Assembly (NCBI GenBank): GCA_021432605.1
Contig: MU271145.1
Location: 2,790,001 to 2,854,000, forward strand
Source: Coniochaeta sp. PMI_546
Taxonomy: Eukaryota; Ascomycota; Sordariomycetes; Coniochaetales; Coniochaetaceae
Direction: 5' to 3'
DNA: 64,000 nt
Below, in pieces: positions 23,458-34,253 of this stretch. Every line of letters starts with the position of its first letter. The first letter of the stretch is position 1. Position numbers and translations under genes: made by a program. The notes below the pieces were generated by a model, which saw nothing but the letters and a program-made list of their open reading frames with translations, did no database searches and was not told where the DNA came from.

Positions 23458-26400
23458 TCAACGCAGCACCCGGACGGTATACTTCTCAGCCGAGAACTCC
23501 AGTGTCCCTTGACGCTCCAGCTCGGGGGGATTGATGTAGAGTCTCACATTTATCCCGCTGCCGTACAACTCGAACACGCGGAATATGATGTACACCGTAT
23601 CGTCCGCGGCGGACAAATCTTTCATCTTTCGGACCGATCTGGTCAGTACCTCTACTATGGAAAGTGGACGGTCGGCTCTTACCTTGCCATGCTGGGTACC
23701 GCTCATATAGAACGGGGCCTCGAGCTCCTGCGGTGTGGATTTGACCTCGAAGTGGTACTTTGGCGTCTTGTTCTGCCAGAGTTGGGACGGGAGATAGCCA
23801 TTGTTTACGAGGTGCGTTGTGAAAACACCAGCGATGTCGTCATACTCCAGATCCGAGATCTCAAATCTGCCCGGCCAGGCAGCCATCGATGCATAATCCG
23901 GATGAGCCTTCACGGCCATCTTTATATTGCTGGTCCAGTTATCGTTACAGAATCCGGGCAGCGGCGGGTTCATCTTGGAGAGCATTTTGAAGACCTGTTC
24001 GAGATTTGGTCAGTATGCTTACTGTGGTATCGGGTCATTGACTATGAGTACTCACAAACAGCTCGCCCGCTGCGCCGATCTCGAAGGTCGAGAAGCGAGA
24101 CGAAGAGAAGGACTGTGCCGGCACGTTCAAACCCGGGCTGCCCAGAAGCGCGTCCCGGAGCGCTGACAGGTCGAACACACCGTGGCTTGGAAACTGAACG
24201 CTACGACCAGCTTGTACAACGTGGTCTAGGAGTTTCCGATACAGAGCGCCCGACTCGGCCGACTCTCACTGAGGATCTGGACTCAAGTGGGTCCTGGAGA
24301 AATACCCGCCGTGTGCGGGAATGCGGAATGGCGCTGGGCTAGGACTCGAAACCGAGAAGGGATCGGTCACCGGAGTATCCTGGCTCCAGCGTAGGTCGTC
24401 GGGGTTCGCCGATGGCTGGGGAGTGAAGAAGCCGCTGGACGCGACTGACGACACGCTGGGTGATCTGGCTGGCGTGTGGGGTGCGTCCGGCGCGGAGGCG
24501 ACACCGCGGACTTCTTCGTCTTCATTGTCCATATTCTGGATGTCGACATCGATGATTCCTCCTCTGTCAAGAACGTGTTGTACAGACGCTAGCCTCGCGT
24601 TCAGGAGGCCTATAACAAACCCGATGGCCTCTCTGTCCAGGGGCTGTGGTGCGTTGGTCCCAGGCTTGGTCATGATCCAAGAAACTAGCATTTTCGGCAA
24701 GGTGTCTTGAATGCAGACGTCTTGCCGTCCCTCGTCGTGGGGTATGTATATTTTGAGCGGCGTGTCGGGACTGTCGTCTATATAGACTTTGCCTTGCTCG
24801 AGCTCGACAGTGATAGCTTGGCCGTCCATAGTGAGACTGAGTTGTGATGTGATCCTGTTGGTCTCCCATGTCTCGGAAGTTCGCATCAGGTCGTAAAACT
24901 CCTGCCCGTCCCCTGAGAGCTTGGGGCTACCGAAGTGAGTTGCAATCCTGCGATATCACCGTTAGCTTATGGTTCAAGTCAGCCAATAGGGAGGGAAAGG
25001 TCGTTACCTGAGCAATCCGTGCGCTTTCTTCCGGATATCGTAGCGTGGCTCAGAAATCGGGAACTTGTCACCGGAACCCAAGATGGTGATCTCTTTCACT
25101 GTACATGATATATACCGATCTTCTAGTCCCGCCCATTTGAGGAACGGCTTGAGCTTTCGAACTTCGCGGTCGTCGAAGTCAAGGGTCTTGACCTTATCGT
25201 GAAACCTGTCACCGAGTGACTTATGATCAACGACCGCGAATTGAGTGTTGGCAGCGCGCAAGCAGACCTGGCCACCTGGGTATCGAATAGGCAATATCGG
25301 CTTCTCAAGGAGCGGCGGCGGCGTCTGACCTTCGCCAAGAATTTCGGTCTTGAGGAGCGAGTTGAAACTCCAGATTTGGGTCTTGAACTCAGCCACTGTT
25401 GTATCTTGTGGACTCAGGCTCAGGAGCTCGTCGTAAACCATACTGAGATTCAGCTTCTCTACTCCAACCTTCCGGACGAAGAAAGCTTCGAGTGTGGGAT
25501 ACTGCGTGGCCATGTTCGTCCTCGATCCAACCCCGGATGCGGATGCGGAAGACCAGATACAGTCCTCCACCCTCAGCCAGTTTGATTCACCTTCTGAGTC
25601 GACTGGGACGTAGATCAAGCCATCTTTCAAAAAATATTGCCTGCAGTTAGTTTTAGCTGTTTCCGAGCAGTCAAGTTGAAATAGACACTAGTATGAATCT
25701 ACCTCAACTCTTCCTTGTCCTCGGCGTTCAATGTCTCATCGTCGAGAAGTTCGTACTGCTTTTTAATACGCTCAATATCCGTGCTTTTCCAGTCCCTGAG
25801 CCACTCGAGCTCCTTGACAGAGGATATCCACGACCAACGTGGAATGTCCACTGCATCCCGGAATAAGGAAAGCACCGATTCTAATTTGATCTGTTCGTTC
25901 CCGAAAGCCGCACGGTAGATGGCGTCGATAGGGTAGTACCTCCTCATATCCGGATGGGCACCGAGAAGGCACTGCTCTGCCGTGCACCAGTCTGGTCCGC
26001 CATCCCCGTGGGACGGAATGAAAATACAGTTCGAGTTACAGAAGGTATCCCTAATAACACGTGAGCATTTATTCTCATACATGCTGGAATCTTTATGATG
26101 TGGTGATATACTTGACCAAGTCGAGCGCCTGTTGCGGTTCGCTGCTGCCGGTACAGTGTGCGTAGATGGCACTGTATAGATCTAGTATCCTGGACGGCCT
26201 CTGGACGCTGTCTGCCTGTGTGCTCGTTGCAATGGTGTTAAGCATAGTCAGGTAGAAAGAGAGCTCATGCTTGTAAACAACGCCAAAGTGTTTGAGAAAC
26301 CACCACCCTCCGAGATTCCCGTCAACAAGTGTCGTCTCAAGCTTGAGAAATGGAAGAAGCTCATCTTGGTCCATGAACCGTGCGGACAGCTGCTTCAGGT

Positions 26401-28957
26401 GAGGCCGGGGAAGGATGGTACCATCCAAGGAACGTTTCCTGCCCCTATCACAGAGTACCCTGATTGACTTGAGCGTTTGCACAAAATTCGCGCTCGATTC
26501 CACTCGGGCATCTCGGTGCGGCCACAAAAAGTGTAAGAGTCCGAGGAATTTGGCCGGAAAGTGCCTAGCTACATAAAGAACCTCCTTGGCAAGGGACAGC
26601 TGACCAGTGGCATCAGCGGATGCCAACCTTAAGCGCTTGCGGATTCCCAAGGACCGGTAGAGCCATTGTCTCCAGGCCTTCCCCGACTCAGTGCTCTCTC
26701 CGGAGCGCATCGGAGGGTCCCGTAGGTAGTCTGGGTGAAGATATTCGACCGCCAGCCCCAATTTTGCTGGGCTGTAGCTGCTCGTATCGTCACCGAGGTA
26801 GATGTCCTTTTGAAATGGCATACAGAATACCATGGAAGCGCTGATGACTGCAACCTTATCATAAAGCTTGGTGGATCCATCTTCAGGATGTGTCAAGTAC
26901 AAGAACCTCATGAAGGTGATCGAGGTGTCCTTCTCGAGATTGCTCGCTTGCCCCTGCCGGCCAACGTCGCGGAAGATTAGACTCCGGACCTCATCCGATG
27001 AGAGCGGTTTGGCGCCCAGAGTATGAAAGAGTTCCTTGCGCCTGGGATGACTGACGGTATCAGGATCGAGAAGTTGTAAGCCGAGCCCCTGCGGGATCTG
27101 GATGCCTTCACTTGTCGCTGGAAAATGGACGACGCGGTTTTCTGTGCTAACCCACTCTCCATTGTCTAGCGGCAGGAGTGCAAGACTCTTAAGTCTGGGT
27201 GTAAATTGCTGTAACTCAGCCCTTTTAAACGGAGCGATGAGAAGATTTGCAGCTCGCGAATGCCAATCATGGTCGGTATCCGGAGTCCGCATAATCGACG
27301 AAGAGCTTCGTAACTCCGTTTCCACTCTGGATACAACCTGCGCCCAGTTCATAACCGACAGTCCATAGTTTCTAAGGGTGTCGAGATCCCTGGTATCATA
27401 GTGGTCTTGGTAGATGTCTATCGCGTTCGGACCTTCTAGATCCCTGAATAGAGGCTGGCCATGCTTATCAACAAAGTCACTGCCTAGACGTCTAAGCTGC
27501 CTCATCGGTCGTAATTGAGATGGCTGGCCCCGAGGAACCATGACCTCGGCATCCACAATCAAGTCTTTCAGCGTGTCGACGAAAATCTTCCAGAATGGAT
27601 CGTCAGACGGAGATCCAGTAAGGCTGGGCAGATACGCCATCCACTTGAACCGCAGCTGAGGATGCTCGCACATCTGCTTCACTGCAGTGACGAACACAGC
27701 GGCCAACTGCCGGCAAAGCCCGCGGTTTCGAAGCGAGCTTGTGACGATATCCTCACGGTTGGCCATGGTCACGAAATCGCTGTGGATGAGAAACTATGAG
27801 GGGCGGTTTCGTCAGTACAGCAGGTTTCCTGGTCTCTATCAGCGGAACTAGACACTTACTTTGAAGCCGACTCGTCGGATGGGCAGAAAAGCAAATAGTT
27901 GTTGGGACTGGACAAGAGGTACGGATTGCTCTGTGAGAGGAAAAGCAAGAATGATATCTGCCATCGAATACGCTTTCCGCGCATGCTCTTCAGCCGAGTA
28001 GTCGCGGTTCTCGTTCGGGGCAAGTCCGGTGGCCTTGGCCGTTGTGACGTGGTAATATTGTTTGTCTTGTCGCGGTGCTTGCCCGGTTTCGGTCCTCACA
28101 GTCTGAAGCACAGCTCGATTGGTGTCGCCAACGGCCACCACTCTCGAGAGTACCGATGATGATTTCTCGTTCCCAGCATCGTCATGCAGATGAACCTCAA
28201 TACGCCTCAGTTTCTTCAAAAAGAGCAGCATCTCAGGCTTGAGGTCGTTGAGCTGATCGATGATGTTCTTACGCTGCTCCGCTCGGACAGCTGGGTCGTC
28301 ATCGTTGTCCAGATAAAATGTCATCCTCGTGAGCGGCCCTTCCAGCACCTCCGTAGTCTCCTGCCACTCGGGCGAGATCATCCCCATCCCAGAGTCACCG
28401 CGGCGATGCTTGAAGCTGAAGGAAAAGGGACCGGACTGGACCCAGACCTTCCAGGCCACCTTGAAGACGGACTTGAACCCGATGCCTTTCTCGCCGATGT
28501 AGCCCTGAGCGCCTAGTTTAGAGCTCTGACCCACATTGCAGATGGCTCTGAGATTAAGCTCTGTGAAACCGTCCTCGTTACATTCGACGACGATCTTGCT
28601 GTGATAGACACGAAATGCAATGTATGGGTCCTGCCTAGCGGAGTTTGCCTTCTCAAACTGATTGTCATCAGCGTTCTGGAGAAGCTCGAAGATGAAGCGT
28701 ACATCTTTTGAGTACAGGTTCTTAGCAAGACTAAGGCAAGTAAGTGGTCAGTTAGGGACTCTAAGCAGGATATATAATGGGTCAGATGCATACGTAATGA
28801 CGGTCGAGCCGATTAGTTTGTCTTTCATGAGAAAAGCTTCTTCCACCTGGAGCCGGACAGGAGCAGTCATCTCGTTGTAGACAGCCTCATCTAGGTGGCC
28901 GTGACCCTTAGCGATGCTCCTCACCAACTCTCTTGCTTGGGCTTCGGAGATGCTCAT
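23458..28957 (-). CDS. sacsin/NO VEIN-like GHKL ATPase with C-terminal nuclease-fold domain, interrupted by an in-frame TGA
   Basis: Eight exons: 28957..28794, 28730..27860, 27793..26112, 26050..25703, 25640..25008, 24947..24056, 23994..23683 and 23625..23458; the introns are 57-66 nt with good GT/AG ends. Together they make 1690 codons in one frame. The N-terminal GHKL (HSP90-like) ATPase shows the N-box ELLQNADDN at 70-78, NEDGF at 106-110 and GEKGIGF at 134-140. A long helical middle resembles fungal sacsin-like proteins. The C-terminal 180 residues (GAAGELF, then WTSNI, YDD and FEVKST) match the NO VEIN/DUF3883-type restriction-endonuclease fold. Codon 1460 is TGA (24268..24266), between a Ser/Pro-rich linker and the C-terminal domain, so the simplest product is 1459 residues without the nuclease-like domain. 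The molecular function in fungi is unknown. The start at 28957 is the first ATG before a conserved helix. Confidence 0.85.
24266..24268 (-). other. in-frame TGA inside the GHKL ATPase / nuclease-fold gene
   Basis: The reading frame before and after this codon is the same, and the residues after it (ESAESGALYRKLLDHVV) continue the family sequence as I know it. A C-to-T change of a CGA codon (CAG CGA GAG) would create it. It may be a true nonsense mutation, a sequencing error, or lie in an unusual intron. Confidence 0.75.
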
Positions 28958-31049
28958 TTTGGAAGCGATGTCCTGTACGTCAGGCAATGAGGGAGTCTTA
29001 TTTGGGAAGAGCCGCAACCATACAGCGATGCAATGCGGGAACAGCCGTCTGACGCCGGACTTGATCAATAAGTCCTATGATGATCGACAAACGGAAAATT
29101 GTGATATCTTGGATGAGAAAAAGGGAGAAGAAGTTGGTATTCAGCGATGCTGCAGTCGGAGGCAACCACATCGGCCTGGACTGGCCTTCCATTACTTATA
29201 TGCTGCCTTCCATTACTTATATGCTCGCCTCGTGAGGGAGGTAAGCCAACAGCATTGCACCGTGTCTGCAGCACCAACTGCAGCGTCGTGCGTCGTAGAG
29301 GGAAATTCTCGCACACAGTCATGGAGTGCCTAACATACCTACCGGTCACCATGTTGGCACATCTGAACCAAGGTACTATTCGCATATATAACGTAGACAA
29401 GTGACAGAAGGCTTGGACAACCAACACCGAGTCCGGCCCTCCTAGTGTGGCAGCGTGTCACGGACATGAAACCTCGAGGCCTGTTGGCTTAGCTGGAAGA
29501 CCAATGACAGCCCAATTTGCACGCGCGGGGTCCCTAAGGAATGGCCCAAGGCGACATGCTCGATATCTTGGTGCCAGAGTGGTTTCGTGTGCTTTTGGCC
29601 TCAGCAATGGAAGTCGGCTGTGTCTACCTTGATATCTAACATGGTGTAGACGAGGCTATATTGGTGACTTTCCAGCTTGTGTTGTGTGATGATACTGTCC
29701 GAGCGGGCAACGGGATCCGCACGCTAGCGGCTACTTCCCGTCCGCGAAGATCGCGCGCCGTAGTTAAGGTAGTGCGAAGCAGAACAGCCTGGAAAACTTC
29801 TTTAGCCAGGTTGTCACCATCGTGCGAGAGCGGCAAGAGCGGAAACGTATGCTTCTGCTGCAGCACAGCACTGACTGGCATTGTCCAACGAAACCAAGAA
29901 AGCTAATTGCTAGCTGAAAAGATGGGCCATCCTAAGGACTCGACCTCAAGTCGATTACTCGTCAATTGGCCAAGGCAAGGTACCTAAGGTATCCTACCTC
30001 ATGCTTCATCTCTAGCGGCAGGTAACGGTGCATCATGCGCAAGCAAGCCGCCCGCTCCCACCCGATCGTGGTGCATCAAGCTACGTTATGCAGTGGACTA
30101 CAAGTTGTCTAGGACTTGAAAGGTGTTTTTGCATTAATCGTGGGAAGCTCTACCCTACCTTACCTAAGGTAGTTCTAGACTTCCTCCGGATTATATCTCG
30201 CCGTCTTGGTAGGGCTGACCGGTAGGCTGCCTAGCGGTCCCGCAATCATGACGTTCCGGGGGGGATCCCACGCTGTCAAGCCTCACAAGGCCCCACCAAA
30301 CTACGGTGTTCGCGATACCCCACGTTTTCAGGCCTTTCTTGATTGGGCTGGGGTTGATCTGTGGCATCCCCGTCCACGATCCTGTGGCTAGTGCTTGGGT
30401 TGCCTCCTCCCTGTGCTGCTCAGCCCGTTGCGTAGCAAATGCGCAGCAAGCTCTGCTTTGCGCATTCCACGGCCCCGAAGGAAGATGCAAGAAAACACAT
30501 GAACCCTCACCTGGGGCCAGGACGGCCGTCAAAAATGGTGACCTTTCCTTTCCGCTGTCGTCTCAAAATGTTGTTTCTGCCACTTGCATCTGTCGTCGCG
30601 ACGTCGTATATCATTGACCTCTTTACGGTGCCAATGTCTGCTTCTCACTCCTCTTCCCTACCAGAGCCTGCTGAGAGCTCTGCTTCGTAGCTGTTCTCTC
30701 TGCAAGGCTACTTACTATTCTTGTGGCACTTCGTTTGCCTACTTGACTTTATAAATTTGGGCTCTTGATTTTCTGCGTAACTTTTGATTAACTTCATCCT
30801 CTTTTCTGCTGATTCTCAGAAATATGCCGACTTAGCATCGTCTTGGCTTCCAGACGATTTTTGAGCTGAAAATAGAGTTCAAGGGCCCTTTCGTGGAAGC
30901 CCATCGATCGCTTCCTTTTATACATACATACATCTATCTGCATCGGCCTTACACAGGCCGAAGGATTAGAAGCACCGGCTGCCTGTGAAGGCCAGCCCAA
31001 CTCTCGGCTCTCACCCAACTACGACGGGTGTTCGCACTCATTCGACATC
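28958..31049. other. 2.1-kb intergenic region, no gene seen
   Basis: This region holds the promoters of the divergent GHKL ATPase gene and C2H2 gene. It contains a 21-bp tandem duplication and two copies of the near-palindrome TACCTAAGGTA (29981-29991 and 30161-30171). No open frame is convincing. Confidence 0.45.
29184..29225 (+). repeat. 21-bp perfect tandem duplication
   Basis: The unit at 29184-29204 (starting GCCTTCCATTACTTATATGC) is repeated without change at 29205-29225. Two identical adjacent copies point to a recent replication-slippage or repair event. Confidence 0.85.
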
Positions 31050-33786
31050 ATGAGTGCCGCACTGAGCCACCGTTTTGCGTCTCTAGACGGAACTCTGAGT
31101 GGTACGTCGCCTAACTACACTATGGTCCCTCGACAAAGATAAGCTTGACTAACGTGGTGCTGGTCACAGGTAGCTTTGCTCAGGACAACGAGCCAACATC
31201 CAACTCCGGCGAGCCTGTCACATCGCGCTGGTCTAGTTTACCAAATCCGGGTGCACTTGGCGTGTCTATGTCAGTGGATTCCGCAATGGCGTCGCACGGA
31301 GACGTGGAAAGTCCACAGGCTGAGACACACAGCTGTCAGCACTGCGAGAAGCAGTTCGCTCGACTGTGTGACCTCAACAAGCATGCCAAGTCTCACAGCC
31401 GACCCTTCAAGTGTGCTTTCCAAACCTGCAAGTACTGGTCCTTAGGTTGGCCAACTGCAAAAGAGCTCGAGCGTCATGTCAATGATAAACACTCGGCCGC
31501 CCCTCAAACATATGCATGCCTTTTCCAGCATTGCTCATACAAGTCCAAGCGAGAGTCCAATTGCAAGCAGCACATGGAAAAGACCCACGGCTGGAGATAC
31601 GTGCGGAGCAAGTCTAACGGAAGGAGAGTCTCACGTCGTGTCGGTTCGCAGTTGGCCGCCTTGCAGACGTCTCGATTACAAACGCACCTTTTCCACTCCA
31701 ACCACCCCGAGCCAAGCTCCTTGAAGCCAAGTTCTCGCCCAGCTGAGGATGACTTTGTGCTCTTTCCCCATGGCCGTGACTATGCACAATCTGACGACGA
31801 ATATGACCGTGACGGCTTCATGGATCTCGACGACCGCGGCAGCCAAGGCTCGGATGTTGTTATCCCCTGGACTTCACCTGATACGAGGCTACGGAGGAGA
31901 GAGACCTTCTTGCAAAACTTCACCCAAAGATTCAATCAGAAAGATGATACTATTCCCATCGATCCTCAACTCTGTTCAATGGGTGGTGGCACCGACACAG
32001 CACGGTCGAGCACAGCCGATGACAATCTCGACCCCTCAAGAACGGTCAAGGGCAGTACAGAAACAACAACAACAACAACTGCCTTAAGAGAAAGTGGGCA
32101 TATCCTACCTGCGACGACTCATTCGCTGCCAAATACGACTTTTACGTTAGCTTTCAAACAGGTACCCGGTGGTTCAGGGCCCCCAGTACACCACGGCGGG
32201 CCCTCTCCTGTTAGATTAAGGCAGTCCGGTTTCTCTCCTTCGGCGCAAGATGCCATATATCAAATGCCCACAACATCAAAAAGGAAGGAGGAAGACGATC
32301 CGGAAGATGAACATCCTCAAAAGAAGCTTAAATCCTCTCCAAAATCGGACTTTAAGGACAATCAAATGCCTGACATCTTCTTTGCGGCGTATCCCGCCGT
32401 TTATAATCGAAACACGAAACCCTTGTACCAGTCGTGTGAGACAGAACACAAAGATGTTTCCACTTTGGTGTAAGTACCATCTCCTTCTCTTGCTCATCTT
32501 CTCGCCACTGACTTCTTTCTAGGAGACATCTCAGCAGAGCACCCCATCGTCTGGAATGCTCAGAGAGATATATTCACTCATTCGATGTTGAACCGGTGGA
32601 GCTGACCCACGCCAAGCGCGCTGTGTGCCGACGATGCTGGGAGGTATTCACTGATCGCGAGAGTTTTGAGAAACACTTGTCACCCGTGTGTGAGAAGGTC
32701 TCAAAAGGCAAGAGAGAGAAGTGGCAGATTCTCTACGACTCTTTCACGCCTTCAGATTCGCATGTTACGCCTCCCGGGACACAATATACTGCACGATTAG
32801 CTGACGCTACACAACACGTCGCTCTACCAGGCGTCACGGCGAAAATTCGGGGAGCGTATGGCTCTACCGCCTCTATTGAGGAGGATGACTCTCCTGTAGC
32901 TCCGCCGTCACCTACCACAATTGATCTGGGGCCCCGGGTCCCAGTGGAGCACGAGGGCGATGGAGAAGTTGAACGATTACGCAGAGAGAACGGTCAACTC
33001 AAAGCTTTCGCACAAGTCGTTCTGAAGCACGTCAAGGGAGTGATCGACCTGTCGCATTTCATGGCCATTCCAGCCGTCCTCCAGGCCACCGAAGGAAACA
33101 ATGAATTCGAATCCAGCCTAGAGATCAGACAGCCAGGCCGGTTAACGTTCCCAGCCCTTGAAGAGGAGACTCCAGATCCAGCAAGTCTGGTTGGTCATAT
33201 GAACTCGCAGCCGACCGACGTCAATGCGCAGGGGATGATGGACGACATCCAGCAAACTCTGTCTCGGACTTCTTCGGGTATGAGTGGCTCGGATCGGTCT
33301 ACTATACGCCATGTGTCGAACAGCCCGCGCCAGCCCTTCGAGGCGTACACTGCGAACAATTCGAGCACCGCTAACTCACGATCGGTCGATCCAAAGGGAG
33401 GTCCGACACCTACTCGGCATCAGCCGACTTCTCTTCCCGACTCGGGTTACGGGAGCGATAAGAAAAAGAACAGTGTCGTCGGGCCAGACATCGTCGATCA
33501 CACGAAGCAGGCGTATCCGCAGCCACACCACGCCCCAGCCCTGGTACATGGAGATCAAGTGGCCCGACCAGCATCCAGCTCGCCAATTATTCAGGACCGA
33601 GTTGAACAGCCTAGCCACCAGCCAGCGCATCCGATGAACGCCCCTCTAGACCCGATGCTGCCGCCCTCTATGTCGCCCGATCCATTCGCGGCTCCGGACG
33701 AGGTAGATGCTTACTACCTGAGTAAGGATCTCATGGAACAGTTCAGCGGATATTCGCAACCATCTTCTTCCTCTTTCCAGTCTTGA
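31050..33786 (+). CDS. C2H2 zinc-finger protein (putative transcription factor)
   Basis: Three exons, 31050..31101, 31170..32469 and 32523..33786 (68- and 53-nt introns); the frame closes at 871 residues. Three C2H2 fingers lie near the N-terminus: C73/C76/H89/H93, a wider-spaced one at 99-125 (CAFQTC ... HVNDKH) and another at 134-157 (CLFQHC ... HMEKTH). A basic segment follows (RSKSNGRRVSRR). The third exon opens with a fourth zinc-knuckle-like motif, CRRCWEVFTDRESFEKHLSPVC, in the region of residues 470-495. The remainder is disordered, Ser/Pro/Gln-rich, with a short coiled coil (VERLRRENGQLKAFAQVV) that could dimerise. DNA binding is inferred from the fingers; no target pathway can be read from the sequence. 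Confidence 0.85.
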
Positions 33787-34253
33787 TTTCGCCGGGAAAT
33801 CTATCATACCGCTTTATATTAAATAGCTATGTGTGTCTCTGTTCCTTTTGATCTGTCTGCGGTTGGATTTTCGTTAGGGCTTGGTGGCATTTGGCTCTCT
33901 TTTCTTCGCAATAGACTCTTGCATAGTTCCGGCGTTATGATACCCCCCTAGCGAAGCATCTCTATGCTTTCTCGCATTCACGTATATATACCCGAGTACA
34001 ATGAAACTTTGTCATCACGTCTCGTTCTCGCCGTGTTGGTAATCACATGGATTCTGTGCTACTATCGTACAAAACTTCATTAATTCTTAAAAAAACACTC
34101 GTGCTCCTCGCCATCCTCGGCCCATCCTCCCCCCCTCAACTAATCATACAGCTCTCCCCTCCCCTCCCCTCCTCCCCTCCCCTCGCCCAAACAACAACAA
34201 AATAGAAAGCAAAAACTCCTTCTCCTCCCCCCTCACCCTCCCCTTCTCCTCCC
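33787..34253. other. convergent 3' flanks with C-rich tracts
   Basis: 467 bp between convergent genes. The right half is strongly pyrimidine-rich on the plus strand (see the guanine-run entry). No coding potential is visible. Confidence 0.55.
34156..34188 (-). repeat. guanine-run tract, predicted G-quadruplex
   Basis: On the minus strand this tract is a series of GGGG runs separated by single bases or AGGA (runs at 34156-34159, 34161-34164, 34166-34169, 34174-34177 and 34179-34182, and GGG at 34186-34188). It lies about 65-100 bases after the stop codon of the minus-strand gene, so the 3' untranslated region of that mRNA would carry it. Confidence 0.7.

Noticed and set aside
24254-24385. A normal intron hiding the in-frame TGA of the GHKL ATPase gene
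   Set aside because: The only frame-keeping options (donors GTGACC or GTTTCG) need a GAG acceptor and lack a convincing branch site near it, unlike every other intron of the gene; not fully excluded without RNA data.
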